From JAJAZB01 sp965249815 (GTDB taxonomy: Bacteria; Bacteroidota; Bacteroidia; Cytophagales; Spirosomataceae), in NCBI GenBank assembly GCA_965249815.1, contig CBDFMV010000003.1:4212697-4276696 (forward strand): a stretch of 64,000 bases of DNA. Direction: 5' to 3'. Below the pieces are notes generated by a model, which worked only from the letters and a program-made list of their open reading frames with translations, had not been told where the DNA came from and ran no database searches. Both the position numbers and the translations under genes were made by a program. This document shows, one piece after another, positions 51,322 to 59,183 of the stretch; the first letter of the stretch is position 1, and each line of letters begins with the position of its first letter.

Positions 51322-54300
51322 ATGTCTTCAAATCCACCCTCTCCTTCCAACGCCGCTCGACCGGCCCTTTCGCCCCGAAAACCCGTCCCCCTCGTCGCCA
51401 TCGGCGGTTCGGCCGGGGCGTTGGAAGCCATTTCGGAGTTGCTGCAGGCCTTGCCGGTCAACCTCGGCCTGGCCTACGTGTACGTGCAGCACCTCGACCC
51501 CAACCACGTAAGCCAGCTTTCGACCATCCTGAGTCGGGTTACGACGATGCCCGTGCGGGAGGCCGAACACGAGATGCGCATCCAGCCCAACGAGGTGTAC
51601 ATCATCCCGCCCAACAAAGACCTGGAGGTGGTCGATGGGGTCCTGAAGCTGATGCCGCGCCGCGCCAAGCCGTACATTCACCTGCCCATCGACCAGTTTT
51701 TCGTCTCCCTCGCCGAGCGGCAGAAAGTCGGGGCCATTGCCGTGGTGCTGTCGGGCATGGCCAGCGACGGCACCGTGGGCCTGAAGGCCATCAAACGGGC
51801 GGGGGGCTTTACCTTCGCCCAGGACGACTCGGCCCAGTTTCCGAGCATGCCCCAGTCGGCCATTGCGGCGGGCGTGGTCGATTTGGTGCTGCCACCCGCC
51901 GGCATTGCCCGCGAAATCGAGCGACTGAGCCAGAAAGTGGCCTTGCTCGACCAAATCGATTTGGTCGAGAACGAGGAAACCGCCGCCGACACCGACGACG
52001 AGTTGCGCGAGATTCTCCAACACCTGCGCAAAACGGTCGGGGTGGATTTCAGCCACTACAAAATGAACACCGTCCGGCGGCGCGTCACCCGGCGGCTGGT
52101 GCTGCATCGGCTCGACACCCTGTCGGACTACGCCCGTTTTCTGCGCGAGAACCCCAGCGAGGTGGAGGTACTCTACGACGATTTGCTCATCAACGTGACG
52201 CGGTTTTTTCGCGACCCCGCCACCACCGACTACCTGCAAACCGAGGTGCTACCCCGCCTCGTGCTGAACCGTGCGCCCCACCTGCCCATCCGGGTTTGGG
52301 TACCGGGCTGCTCGACGGGCGAAGAAGCCTACTCGCTGGCCATCCTGCTGCTCGAAACCCTCGGCGATGGGGCCGCCGGTACGCCGGCCGCCGGTACGCC
52401 GGTCGCACAGACGCCCATCCAGGTTTTCGCCTCCGACCTCAGCGAAGCGGCCATCCAGGCGGCCCGGCTGGGTCTGTACACCCGCGCCGAACTGGTGGAC
52501 GTGTCGCCCAAACGCCTGCAACGCTTTTTCACGAAAATAGACGACCACTACCGCGTGGTGAAAAGCATCCGCGACATGTGCGTGTTTGCCCAGCACAATT
52601 TGTTCGGGGACCCGCCTTTTTCGCGGCTCGACCTGGTAAGTTGCTGCAACCTGCTCATTTACCTCGACCCCTCGTTGCAAAAAAAGGCCCTCAGCACCTT
52701 CCACTACGCCCTCCAGCCCAACGGCTACCTGCTCCTGGGCAAGTCGGAAACGGTGGGCGCGAGCGGGGCGCTTTTTTCGCAGCTACACAAAGGCGTGAAG
52801 CTTTTCGCGCGCAAAAACGCCCCGGTCAGCCCGCCCGCCTTCGAGTTGAGGGAGGCCCCCAAAACAAAGCAAGCCGAAGGTCCCCGGCTGCGGACGTTCT
52901 CGCCCCGGGAAATCCCCAGCGACGGCGACCTCAACCGGCTCGTCGATGGCGTGTTGCTTACCGAGTACGTCCCGGCCAGCGTGGTGGTCAATCCCGACCT
53001 CGACATCCTGCAATTTCGCGGTTCCACGGGCTTGTTTCTCGAACCCGCCTCGGGCCGGGCCAGTCTCCATTTGCTCAAAATGGCGCGGCCCGAACTGGCG
53101 TTCGAGTTGCGCAGCCTCGTACACAAAGCGCAGAAAACGGGCAAGGCCCAGCGCAAAACGGGGCTGCGATTCAAGCACAAGAACAAGACCCACCACGTGA
53201 CCATCGAGGCCGTGCCGCTGAGAAGCGAGGCCCACGAAGCCCTGTTTCTGGTGGTGTTTCAGGAAACCACCCCGCCCGAAGCGGGCGCATTTCCGCCCGC
53301 CCTGGCCCGCGACCGGCGCATCAAGCAACTGGAGGCCGAACTCACCGCCGCCCACGAAGAGATGCGCGCCCTCGTGGAGGAGCAGGAAACGGCCAACGAA
53401 GAATTGCAATCGGCCAACGAAGAAGTCGTGAGCGCCAACGAGGAGTTGCAGAGCATCAACGAAGAACTGGAAACGAGCAAGGAGGAAATCGAATCGAGTA
53501 ACGAAGAACTCATTACCATCAACCAGGAGTTGCAGGTGCGCAACGACCAATTGTTGCAGTCGTACGAGTACGCCGAGGCCATTTTTGGCACCCTGCGCGA
53601 GGCCACGATGATGCTCGACGGCAAACTGCGGGTGCGGAGCGCCAACGACGCGTATTACCGGATTTTCAAAACCACGCCCGAAGACACCGAGGGCCGGCTG
53701 ATTTACGAACTCGGCAACGGCCAGTGGAACCTCCCGGCCCTGCGCGAGCTGATGGAAGACGTGGTGCCCGAAAACTCGCACTTCGAGGGCTTCGAGGTGA
53801 CCCACGATTTCCCCGGCGTGGGCGAAAAAGTGGTGGTGCTCAACGGCCGGATGGTGGTGCAGCACATTTACCGCCGGGAGATGGTGCTGCTGGCCATCGA
53901 AGACATCACCGCGCACCGCCGGGTGCAGCGCTTAGCCGAAGAGCGCGAAGCCTGGCTGCAAACCATGACCAACAACGCCCCGGTGCTCATCTGGGTCGCC
54001 AACGCCGAGGGCAATTACAACTTTCTGAACAAAACCGGGCGGGATTACCTGGGCAACGCGAAGGCCGACGAAGTGCGCCAGATTTGGGCCGAGCGCGTCC
54101 ACCCCGACGACCGGGCCGAGTACGAGCGCGTCCACGCCGAGGGCATGACCAGCCACCAGCCCTACCGCACCGAGTACCGCCTGCGCCGCCACGACGGCGA
54201 ATACCGCTGGATGCTCGAAGACGGCAAGCCCCTGGTGGGCGACAACGGTACCTACGAAGGCTACATGAGCACGACCGCCGAAGTACACGACCAGAAACTG

Positions 54301-55104
54301 CAGGCCGAAGAACTGGAACGCCGGGTGGAAGAGCGTACCCAGGCGTTGCGCGATGTGAACGCCAACCTGGAACGCTCGAACGAGAGCCTGCGCCAGTACG
54401 CCTACGTGGCCTCGCACGACTTGCAGGAGCCGTTGCGCAAAATCGTGACGTTTTCGAAACGCCTCGAGAAAAAGGACGCCGACGCTTTGAGCGAGCAGGG
54501 GAAGGAGTATTTGGGCAAAATCACCGGGTCGGCCCAGCGCATGACCCGGCTCATCGACGAACTGCTCGCCTTCTCGCGCACCGTCCGCCAGGAGCAGCCC
54601 TTCCTGCCCACCGACCTCGCCGGGGTGGTGCAGGACGTGCTCCAGGATTTCGACCTGACGGTGGCCGAAAAAGCCGCGATCGTCGAGGTCGGCGACCTGC
54701 CGACGCTGGAGGCCATGCCCCTGCAAATGACGCAGTTGTTCCACAACCTGCTCAGCAACGCGCTCAAGTTTGTGGCCCCCGACCGCGCGCCCCTCATCCG
54801 CATCACGGCCCGCCGACCCGCCGAAGCCGACCTGGCCCGCCGCCTGCCCCAGGCCGACCCGAATGCGTACTGGGAAATCGTGGTGCAGGACAACGGCATC
54901 GGCTTCAACCCGGAGTTTTCGGAACAGATTTTTTCTATTTTTTCACGCCTGCACGACAAAGCCGCCTACGTGGGCACGGGCATCGGCCTGGCCCTCTGCC
55001 GCCGCATCGCCACCAACCACGGCGGCGATTTGTTCGCCGAGGGCATAGAAGGCCAGGGTGCCGCGTTTCACGTGCTGCTGCCGGCGAGGCAGATTAGTGA
55101 GTGA
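51322..55104 (+). CDS. CheB-CheR-PAS-histidine kinase fusion
   Basis: The 1260-residue cytoplasmic protein carries several domains in order. CheB-type methylesterase (about 20-210): VAIGGSAGALEAISELLQ, YVQHLDPNHVSQLS, SGMASDGTVGLKA. CheR-type methyltransferase (about 225-500): HYKMNTVRRRVTRRLVLHRL, VWVPGCSTGEEAYSLAILLL, DLVSCCNLLIYLD. A long coiled coil (about 665-750) repeats the units ANEELQS/SNEELIT. Two PAS domains (about 750-1005, the second with YRTEYRLRRHDGEYRWML). HisKA with His in VASHDLQEPLRKI (near 1032). HATPase (HNLLSNALKFV, VQDNGIGFNPEF, GTGIGLALCRR). There is no membrane helix. A sensor kinase with chemotaxis-type methyl-modifying domains but no receptor nearby. The stop lies at the start of a minisatellite. 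Confidence 0.93.
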   Translation: MSSNPPSPSNAARPALSPRKPVPLVAIGGSAGALEAISELLQALPVNLGLAYVYVQHLDPNHVSQLSTILSRVTTMPVREAEHEMRIQPNEVYIIPPNKDLEVVDGVLKLMPRRAKPYIHLPIDQFFVSLAERQKVGAIAVVLSGMASDGTVGLKAIKRAGGFTFAQDDSAQFPSMPQSAIAAGVVDLVLPPAGIAREIERLSQKVALLDQIDLVENEETAADTDDELREILQHLRKTVGVDFSHYKMNTVRRRVTRRLVLHRLDTLSDYARFLRENPSEVEVLYDDLLINVTRFFRDPATTDYLQTEVLPRLVLNRAPHLPIRVWVPGCSTGEEAYSLAILLLETLGDGAAGTPAAGTPVAQTPIQVFASDLSEAAIQAARLGLYTRAELVDVSPKRLQRFFTKIDDHYRVVKSIRDMCVFAQHNLFGDPPFSRLDLVSCCNLLIYLDPSLQKKALSTFHYALQPNGYLLLGKSETVGASGALFSQLHKGVKLFARKNAPVSPPAFELREAPKTKQAEGPRLRTFSPREIPSDGDLNRLVDGVLLTEYVPASVVVNPDLDILQFRGSTGLFLEPASGRASLHLLKMARPELAFELRSLVHKAQKTGKAQRKTGLRFKHKNKTHHVTIEAVPLRSEAHEALFLVVFQETTPPEAGAFPPALARDRRIKQLEAELTAAHEEMRALVEEQETANEELQSANEEVVSANEELQSINEELETSKEEIESSNEELITINQELQVRNDQLLQSYEYAEAIFGTLREATMMLDGKLRVRSANDAYYRIFKTTPEDTEGRLIYELGNGQWNLPALRELMEDVVPENSHFEGFEVTHDFPGVGEKVVVLNGRMVVQHIYRREMVLLAIEDITAHRRVQRLAEEREAWLQTMTNNAPVLIWVANAEGNYNFLNKTGRDYLGNAKADEVRQIWAERVHPDDRAEYERVHAEGMTSHQPYRTEYRLRRHDGEYRWMLEDGKPLVGDNGTYEGYMSTTAEVHDQKLQAEELERRVEERTQALRDVNANLERSNESLRQYAYVASHDLQEPLRKIVTFSKRLEKKDADALSEQGKEYLGKITGSAQRMTRLIDELLAFSRTVRQEQPFLPTDLAGVVQDVLQDFDLTVAEKAAIVEVGDLPTLEAMPLQMTQLFHNLLSNALKFVAPDRAPLIRITARRPAEADLARRLPQADPNAYWEIVVQDNGIGFNPEFSEQIFSIFSRLHDKAAYVGTGIGLALCRRIATNHGGDLFAEGIEGQGAAFHVLLPARQISE

Positions 55105-55168
55105 TTGAGTGAGGAATGATTGAGTGAGGAATGATTGAGTGAGGGGTGATTGAGTGACTGAGTGAAAG
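55100..55168 (+). repeat. GATTGAGTGAGGAAT minisatellite
   Basis: Tandem units of about 15 bases (GATTGAGTGAGGAAT and variants ending GAGGGGT) begin inside the last codons of the CheB-CheR-kinase gene and run about 70 bases. The unit is read TGA in one frame and overlaps the stop codon. Confidence 0.8.
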
Positions 55169-55204
55169 ATTACTTTTGACGCTCAACCACTTATCCCTCC
55201 CGTC

Positions 55205-55561
55205 ATGTCGAAAGAAGAAATGAGCGAGGCATTTCGTAAGCGCACCAAAGCCCACTCAGTGGCTGTAATTCGCTTTTGCAAAGCCATTCCCTACCATTAC
55301 ATCGATAAACTTATTCTAACTCAGTTGGTACGGTCGGTTTCCTCGGTGGCAGCAAATTACCGGGCGGCCTGCCGGGCGCGTTCCAAAGCCGAGTTTCACT
55401 CAAAAATCTGCATCGTAGTTGAAGAGGCCGATGAAACCGTTTTTTGGCTTGAGGTAATTGAAGAAACCAGCATCGACAATTCAGCCCTTCTGAAAACCCT
55501 GATTGATGAAGGAATGCAAATTTTGAAAATTGTCGCCAGCATCCGCAAAGGTCTCGATTGA
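55205..55561 (+). CDS. Four-helix-bundle protein (23S rRNA IVS / Avd-like family)
   Basis: The 118-residue helical protein has the family pattern FRKRTKAHSVAVIRFCKAIP, LVRSVSSVAANYRAACRAR, FHSKICIVVEEADETVFWLE and LKTLIDEGMQILKIVASI. Homologues occur as 23S rRNA intervening-sequence proteins and as accessory variability determinants (Avd) of diversity-generating retroelements. No reverse transcriptase or template repeat is nearby, so the role is unknown. Its composition is more AT-rich than its neighbours and it is flanked on both sides by GATTGAGTGAGG minisatellites, which points to insertion into the sensory cluster. Start ATG 55205. Confidence 0.88.
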   Translation: MSKEEMSEAFRKRTKAHSVAVIRFCKAIPYHYIDKLILTQLVRSVSSVAANYRAACRARSKAEFHSKICIVVEEADETVFWLEVIEETSIDNSALLKTLIDEGMQILKIVASIRKGLD

Positions 55562-55697
55562 GTGAGGGGTGATTGAGTGATTGAGTGAGGGGGAAAGACA
55601 ACGTGCATTTCAATCACTCAATCATTCCCTCACTCAATCACCCCTCACTCAATCACTCAATCCTTCCCTCACTCAATTACTCAATCACTCAATAATT
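55556..55697. repeat. Minisatellite with inverted half
   Basis: A short direct block (55556-55590) starts at the stop codon of the four-helix-bundle gene. It is followed by a longer inverted block (55609-55697) built of ATCACTCAATC and CCCTCACTCAATC units. The two are complementary to each other and to the array at 55100-55168, so they can form extended hairpins. Confidence 0.8.
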
Positions 55698-55702
55698 TTC
55701 TC

Positions 55703-56737
55703 ATGCCCAAACGCGACATTGTGGTTATCGGCGCTTCGGCGGGGGGCGTGCTGGCCCTGAAAGAATTGGTGAGTTTGCTGCCCGCCAATTTCGAAGCGGC
55801 GGTGTTCGTCGTGCAGCACGTCTCGCCGCACTCGCCGAGTTATTTGCCCCAGATTCTCAACATGGCTGGCTTCCTCAAAGCCGAACATCCCCGCGACGGC
55901 GAAACCATCGAGGTCGGGCGCATTTACGTGGCCCCGCCCGACCACCACCTGCTTATCGAAGAAGGCCGCGTGCTGGTGAAACGCGGCCCGAAAGAAAACC
56001 GCTTCCGCCCCTCGGTGGACGCGCTCTTCCGCTCGGCGGCCTACACCTACGGGCCGAGGGTCATCGGCGTGGTGCTCACGGGGATGCTCAACGACGGCAC
56101 CTCCGGCATGTGGTCGGTCAAGCGCCTCGGCGGCCTGGGCATCATCCAACAACCCGACGAGGCCATGTACCCCAGCATGCCCACCAGCGTGCTCGAATAC
56201 GTGGACGTGGATCACCAGGTGCCCATCGGCGAACTGGGGGCGCTGCTCACCCGCCTGATTCACGAACCGGCCCCCGACCCGAGGGCGCTCTCGCCCGAAG
56301 AGGCCGAGCGCATGCAAACCGAAGTGAAAATTGCCGCCCAAAAAAACGCATTCGACATGGGAATTCAGGAAATGGGCCATCCCTCGACACTCACCTGCCC
56401 GGAGTGCCACGGTGCCCTCGTGCAACTCAAGGAAGGCAAGCTGATTCGCTACCGCTGCCACACCGGGCACTCGTACACGGCCAGTGCGCTGCTATCCGAA
56501 GTCACCGAATCGGTGGAAGCGTCGCTGTGGAGCGTCATTCGGGGCTTGGAAGAAACCATCCTGCTGCTCGACCAAACCGCGCAGGCTTTCACCGACGTGG
56601 GCCAGCCCGACGAGGCCACGCCGTTTTTGGAGAAAGCCCGCCAAACCCGCGAGCGGGCGCGGCGGTTGCACGAGTTTACGTTTCAGCAGGAGCAGGTGAG
56701 CGGGGAAAGCCGTTTTAACAGGCTGGCTGACGCATAG
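55703..56737 (+). CDS. CheB-type methylesterase with zinc-ribbon C-terminus
   Basis: The 344-residue protein has a CheB methylesterase domain (about 5-190) without a receiver domain. Catalytic residues are in VVIGASAGGVLALKELVS (Ser), FVVQHVSPHSPSYL (His) and GVVLTGMLNDGTSGMWSVK (Asp). The C-terminal part (about 200-344) has LTCPECHGALVQL and YRCHTGHSYTASALL, four Cys/His residues that look like a zinc ribbon, then a helical end. This stand-alone form is often found with CheB-CheR-kinase fusions in Bacteroidota. The natural target (methylated receptor or other esters) is not in this window. Probably part of the same sensory system as the gene at 51322. Confidence 0.92.
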   Translation: MPKRDIVVIGASAGGVLALKELVSLLPANFEAAVFVVQHVSPHSPSYLPQILNMAGFLKAEHPRDGETIEVGRIYVAPPDHHLLIEEGRVLVKRGPKENRFRPSVDALFRSAAYTYGPRVIGVVLTGMLNDGTSGMWSVKRLGGLGIIQQPDEAMYPSMPTSVLEYVDVDHQVPIGELGALLTRLIHEPAPDPRALSPEEAERMQTEVKIAAQKNAFDMGIQEMGHPSTLTCPECHGALVQLKEGKLIRYRCHTGHSYTASALLSEVTESVEASLWSVIRGLEETILLLDQTAQAFTDVGQPDEATPFLEKARQTRERARRLHEFTFQQEQVSGESRFNRLADA

Positions 56738-56744
56738 CGGGGAC

Positions 56745-57140
56745 TTACCAAATCACCCGAACCAGGTCGGGGTACCAGTCAAATTTTTTGCCGGAGGAAA
56801 TGACTGGCAGGTTTTCCTGTACCGCCGTGGCCAGGATGAGCCGGTCGAATGGGTCGCGGTGGTCGGGATGCAAGGGGATGCGATCGTAGGCCAGCAGGTG
56901 GGCGTTTTCAACGGGCAATACGCGAATTCCTTCCCTGAACGTATCCTGAATCAATCCTTGCAGCCCCCGGCCAATAGTCAACTTTCCGATTTTCTGTTTG
57001 ATAGCCATCTCGAAAAAACTAACCCTACTAACGAAAAGCTCGTTCGATGGATCGTAGATGACCTGCCTTGCCGAAGTAGAAAGGGCAGGGTTGCCCTCGA
57101 TGAACCAAATGAGTGATTGGGTATCCAGAAGCGCTTGCAC
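56745..57140 (-). CDS. PIN-domain toxin (VapC type), second module
   Basis: The 131-residue PIN-domain protein is closely similar in layout to the one at 25879-26262: LLDTQSLIWFIEGNPALS, VSFFEMAIKQKIGKLTIG, and HPDHRDPFDRLILATAVQ. The end is DLVRVIW. It starts from a GTG at 57140, one base after the antitoxin stop, so it depends on translation of the antitoxin gene. It should be a ribonuclease toxin neutralised by that partner. The first acidic residue lies in LLDTQS. Confidence 0.9.
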   Translation of the reverse strand: MQALLDTQSLIWFIEGNPALSTSARQVIYDPSNELFVSRVSFFEMAIKQKIGKLTIGRGLQGLIQDTFREGIRVLPVENAHLLAYDRIPLHPDHRDPFDRLILATAVQENLPVISSGKKFDWYPDLVRVIW

Positions 57141-57141
57141 G

Positions 57142-57360
57142 TCACATGTAGTCTTTCAAGTCGTCCAATGGCTCGTTGAAGTCATCAGACATCCAGATTT
57201 CACCCTTCATGCTTCCTCCCACCCTCGGCTTCAACGGAGTCGGCAGGGGTTCAATTTCTTCCAGAAAGGTAACCACAACTTTCATTTTCTTTTGAGCAGG
57301 CGGCGGTTCAGACCAACTGATCTGGCCATTTTCATAAATGCCTTCTACTGCCGTGAGCAT
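57142..57360 (-). CDS. DUF2281-like antitoxin, second module
   Basis: The 72-residue protein starts MLTAVEGIYENGQISWSEPP; the N-terminal beta strand pattern YENGQI is typical of this antitoxin group. A linker and the toxin-binding tail follow: GSMKGEIWMSDDFNEPLDDL, then KDYM. The tail resembles the end of the antitoxin at 26259 (DFDAPLDDFKEYME). It is the upstream partner of the PIN toxin and is probably its repressor. The start at 57360 was chosen over an upstream TTG/ATG at 57381 because the domain begins there. Confidence 0.82.
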   Translation of the reverse strand: MLTAVEGIYENGQISWSEPPPAQKKMKVVVTFLEEIEPLPTPLKPRVGGSMKGEIWMSDDFNEPLDDLKDYM

Positions 57361-57387
57361 GACCGTTTTGTTTTTGACCAAATTTAG

Positions 57388-58749
57388 CTATTTCCCGATG
57401 CAAAACTTCGAGAAGATCGTCGCCAGCAACTCGTCGGTGGTGATTTGGCCGGTGATTTCGCCGAGGTGGTGCAGGGCCTGGCGGATGTCGAGGGCCAGCC
57501 AGTCGGGGGTGACGCCCGCGTCGAGGCCCGTCAGCACGCGATCGAGGGCCTCGGCGGTGGCCGTCAGGTGCTGAAAGTGGCGCAAATTGGTCACGAGCGT
57601 GCCACTTTGGGTTTCGCCTTTCACGAAACCGCTTAATTTTTTCAGCAATTCGGGCACACCCCTGCCCGTGTTGGCCTGGAGGGGAACGAGGGAATGAGGG
57701 AATGAACGAGTGAGGGAATGAACGTCTTCTTCACGCACCTTGTCCACCTTGTTGGCGGCGAGCAGGTACGGCACGCCGCGGTGTTGGATTTCTTCTTCAA
57801 TCGTCTTCAGTTCAGCAGGTTTCATCTCCGCCGCGTCGAACAGGTACACGATGAGCGCGGCCTTGTCGAGTTGCTGGAGCGTACGCTCCACGCCGATGGC
57901 CTCGATGGTGTCGGTGGTGTGGCGAAGTCCGGCGGTGTCGATGAGGCGGAAGCGGATGCCGTCGTGGATGAGTTCGTCCTCGATCACGTCGCGGGTGGTG
58001 CCGGGAATGTCCGACACGATGGCGCGTTCTTCGTTCAAGAGCGCGTTGAGCAGCGTGGACTTGCCCGCGTTGGGCTTGCCCGCGATCACCGTCGGAACGC
58101 CGTTTTTGACCACGTTGCCGAGCGCGAACGAGTCGATGAGTGGCCGCAACACGTTCTGAATCTGCGCGATGAGCCGCCGCAGATCGTCGCGTTGGGCGAA
58201 TTCGACGTCTTCTTCCCCAAAATCCAGTTCGAGTTCAATCAGCGAGGCAAACTCGATGAGGCGCTGGCGCAGGTCGGCGATTTCTTTGGAAAACCCACCC
58301 CGAATCTGGTGCATGGCGGCGCGGTGGGCGGCTTCGGAGTCGGAAGCGATGAGGTCGGCCACGGCTTCGGCCTGGGCGAGGTCGAGTTGTCCGTTGAGGA
58401 AAGCCCGTTGGGTAAATTCGCCCGGCGTGGCCAGCCGACAACCGTTTTGCAGCAACAGCCGCAGGATTTTCTGAATGATGAACTCCGACCCGTGGCAGGA
58501 AATCTCGATGACGTCTTCGCGGGTGTAGGAATTTGGCGCTTTGAACAAACTCACTAGCACCTCGTCCACCACGTCGCCCCGCTCGTCGCGCAGCGTGCCG
58601 AAGTGGATCGTGTGGCTGGGCTGCTGGCTGAGCTTTTTACCAAAAAATAGTTTTTCGACAACCGGAAACGCCTCCGGCCCCGAAACCCGGATGACGGCAA
58701 TCGCCCCAACGCCGGAGGGCGTGGCCAGGGCACAAATGGTATCTTCCAT
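57388..58749 (-). CDS. mnmE: tRNA uridine-5-carboxymethylaminomethyl synthesis GTPase
   Basis: With MnmG it modifies U34 of tRNAs (cmnm5U). The 453-residue protein has the N-terminal folate-binding domain (DTICALATPSGVGAIAVIRV, HGSEFIIQKILRLLL, and PGEFTQRAFLNGQLDLAQAE), a helical domain, and an inserted G domain: GKPNAGKSTLLNALL (G1), IPGTTRD (G2/G3 region), LIDTAGLRHTTD and AANKVDKV (G4). The C-terminal CIGK motif is present. ATG at 58749 begins the family sequence. Between G4 and the next strand, codons are formed by a GAGGGAATGAACG-type repeat and add a HSLTRSFPHSL segment. Confidence 0.95.
   Translation of the reverse strand: MEDTICALATPSGVGAIAVIRVSGPEAFPVVEKLFFGKKLSQQPSHTIHFGTLRDERGDVVDEVLVSLFKAPNSYTREDVIEISCHGSEFIIQKILRLLLQNGCRLATPGEFTQRAFLNGQLDLAQAEAVADLIASDSEAAHRAAMHQIRGGFSKEIADLRQRLIEFASLIELELDFGEEDVEFAQRDDLRRLIAQIQNVLRPLIDSFALGNVVKNGVPTVIAGKPNAGKSTLLNALLNEERAIVSDIPGTTRDVIEDELIHDGIRFRLIDTAGLRHTTDTIEAIGVERTLQQLDKAALIVYLFDAAEMKPAELKTIEEEIQHRGVPYLLAANKVDKVREEDVHSLTRSFPHSLVPLQANTGRGVPELLKKLSGFVKGETQSGTLVTNLRHFQHLTATAEALDRVLTGLDAGVTPDWLALDIRQALHHLGEITGQITTDELLATIFSKFCIGK
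57685..57724 (+). repeat. Minisatellite units inside mnmE
   Basis: Three units of GAGGGAATGA(ACGAGT) within the mnmE coding region, in frame on the minus strand, encoding a Ser/Leu/Phe/His-rich peptide. The unit resembles the GAGTGAGGAATGATT arrays at 55.1 and 55.6 kb. Confidence 0.7.
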
Positions 58750-58756
58750 GGGAACG

Positions 58757-58822
58757 GTAAGCGGTGAGAAGTGAGATGAAAATGCAGTCCGCGCGGAAAA
58801 CATCTCACCGCTTACCGCTCAC
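58757..58822. repeat. Inverted GTAAGCGGTGAGA repeat
   Basis: GTAAGCGGTGAGAAGTGAGAT (from about 58757) is mirrored by ATCTCACCGCTTACCGCTCAC (to about 58822). It fills most of the spacer between the SCP2 gene and mnmE and may act as a terminator or attenuator. Confidence 0.6.
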
Positions 58823-58828
58823 AAAAGT

Positions 58829-59113
58829 TCAAAACAGCGACTGCAACTTCATCGCCACGCCCATGTCGCCACTGATTTTCAGCTTGCCAAACATGAAGGC
58901 CGTCATCGGGTTGAGGTCGCCGTTCATGAGTTTGTCGAGGTCGTCGGCGTCCATTTTTATCGTGCAATCGGCCCCCTGGTCGGTGTTCGAAACGGCCCCG
59001 TTGGCGTCGATGTGGATAATGCCCTGGTCGGTGTCGAATTTGATGGAATTGCCCATGCCGCCTTTCTGGGCGGCGAGGTCGGCGATGCGACCGGTGAGGT
59101 CCTGAAGCGTCAT
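58829..59113 (-). CDS. SCP2 sterol-binding-domain protein
   Basis: The 94-residue single SCP2 domain is visible in GMGNSIKFDTDQGIIHIDAN, DCTIKMDADDLDKLMNGDLN and PMTAFMFGKLKISGDMGVAM, the family core with the hydrophobic lipid tunnel. Such small proteins bind lipids or acyl-CoA in the cytoplasm. ATG at 59113 (MTLQDLTGRIADL) was used; upstream frame to 59179 is unrelated. It follows the MpaB-type gene by 70 bases on the same strand, and the two may form an operon. Confidence 0.88.
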   Translation of the reverse strand: MTLQDLTGRIADLAAQKGGMGNSIKFDTDQGIIHIDANGAVSNTDQGADCTIKMDADDLDKLMNGDLNPMTAFMFGKLKISGDMGVAMKLQSLF

Positions 59114-59183
59114 TTTGGTGTTTAGTTTGTAGGTTTCGCCGCGAAGCAGACCGCGACGCGACGGCAAAACTTCACTCAAATTT

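Noticed and set aside
51165..53501. 778-codon frame overlapping the CheB-CheR-kinase fusion
   Set aside because: The overlapping frame on the same strand is Arg/Pro/Gly-rich without motifs, whereas the CheB-CheR frame has all expected catalytic motifs.
55205..55561. Diversity-generating retroelement
   Set aside because: The four-helix-bundle protein is Avd-like, but there is no reverse transcriptase or template/variable repeat pair within the window.
55100..55697. Possible CRISPR-like array
   Set aside because: The repeats are short tandem units of about 15 bases without unique spacers of constant length and no cas genes are nearby, so this is a minisatellite.
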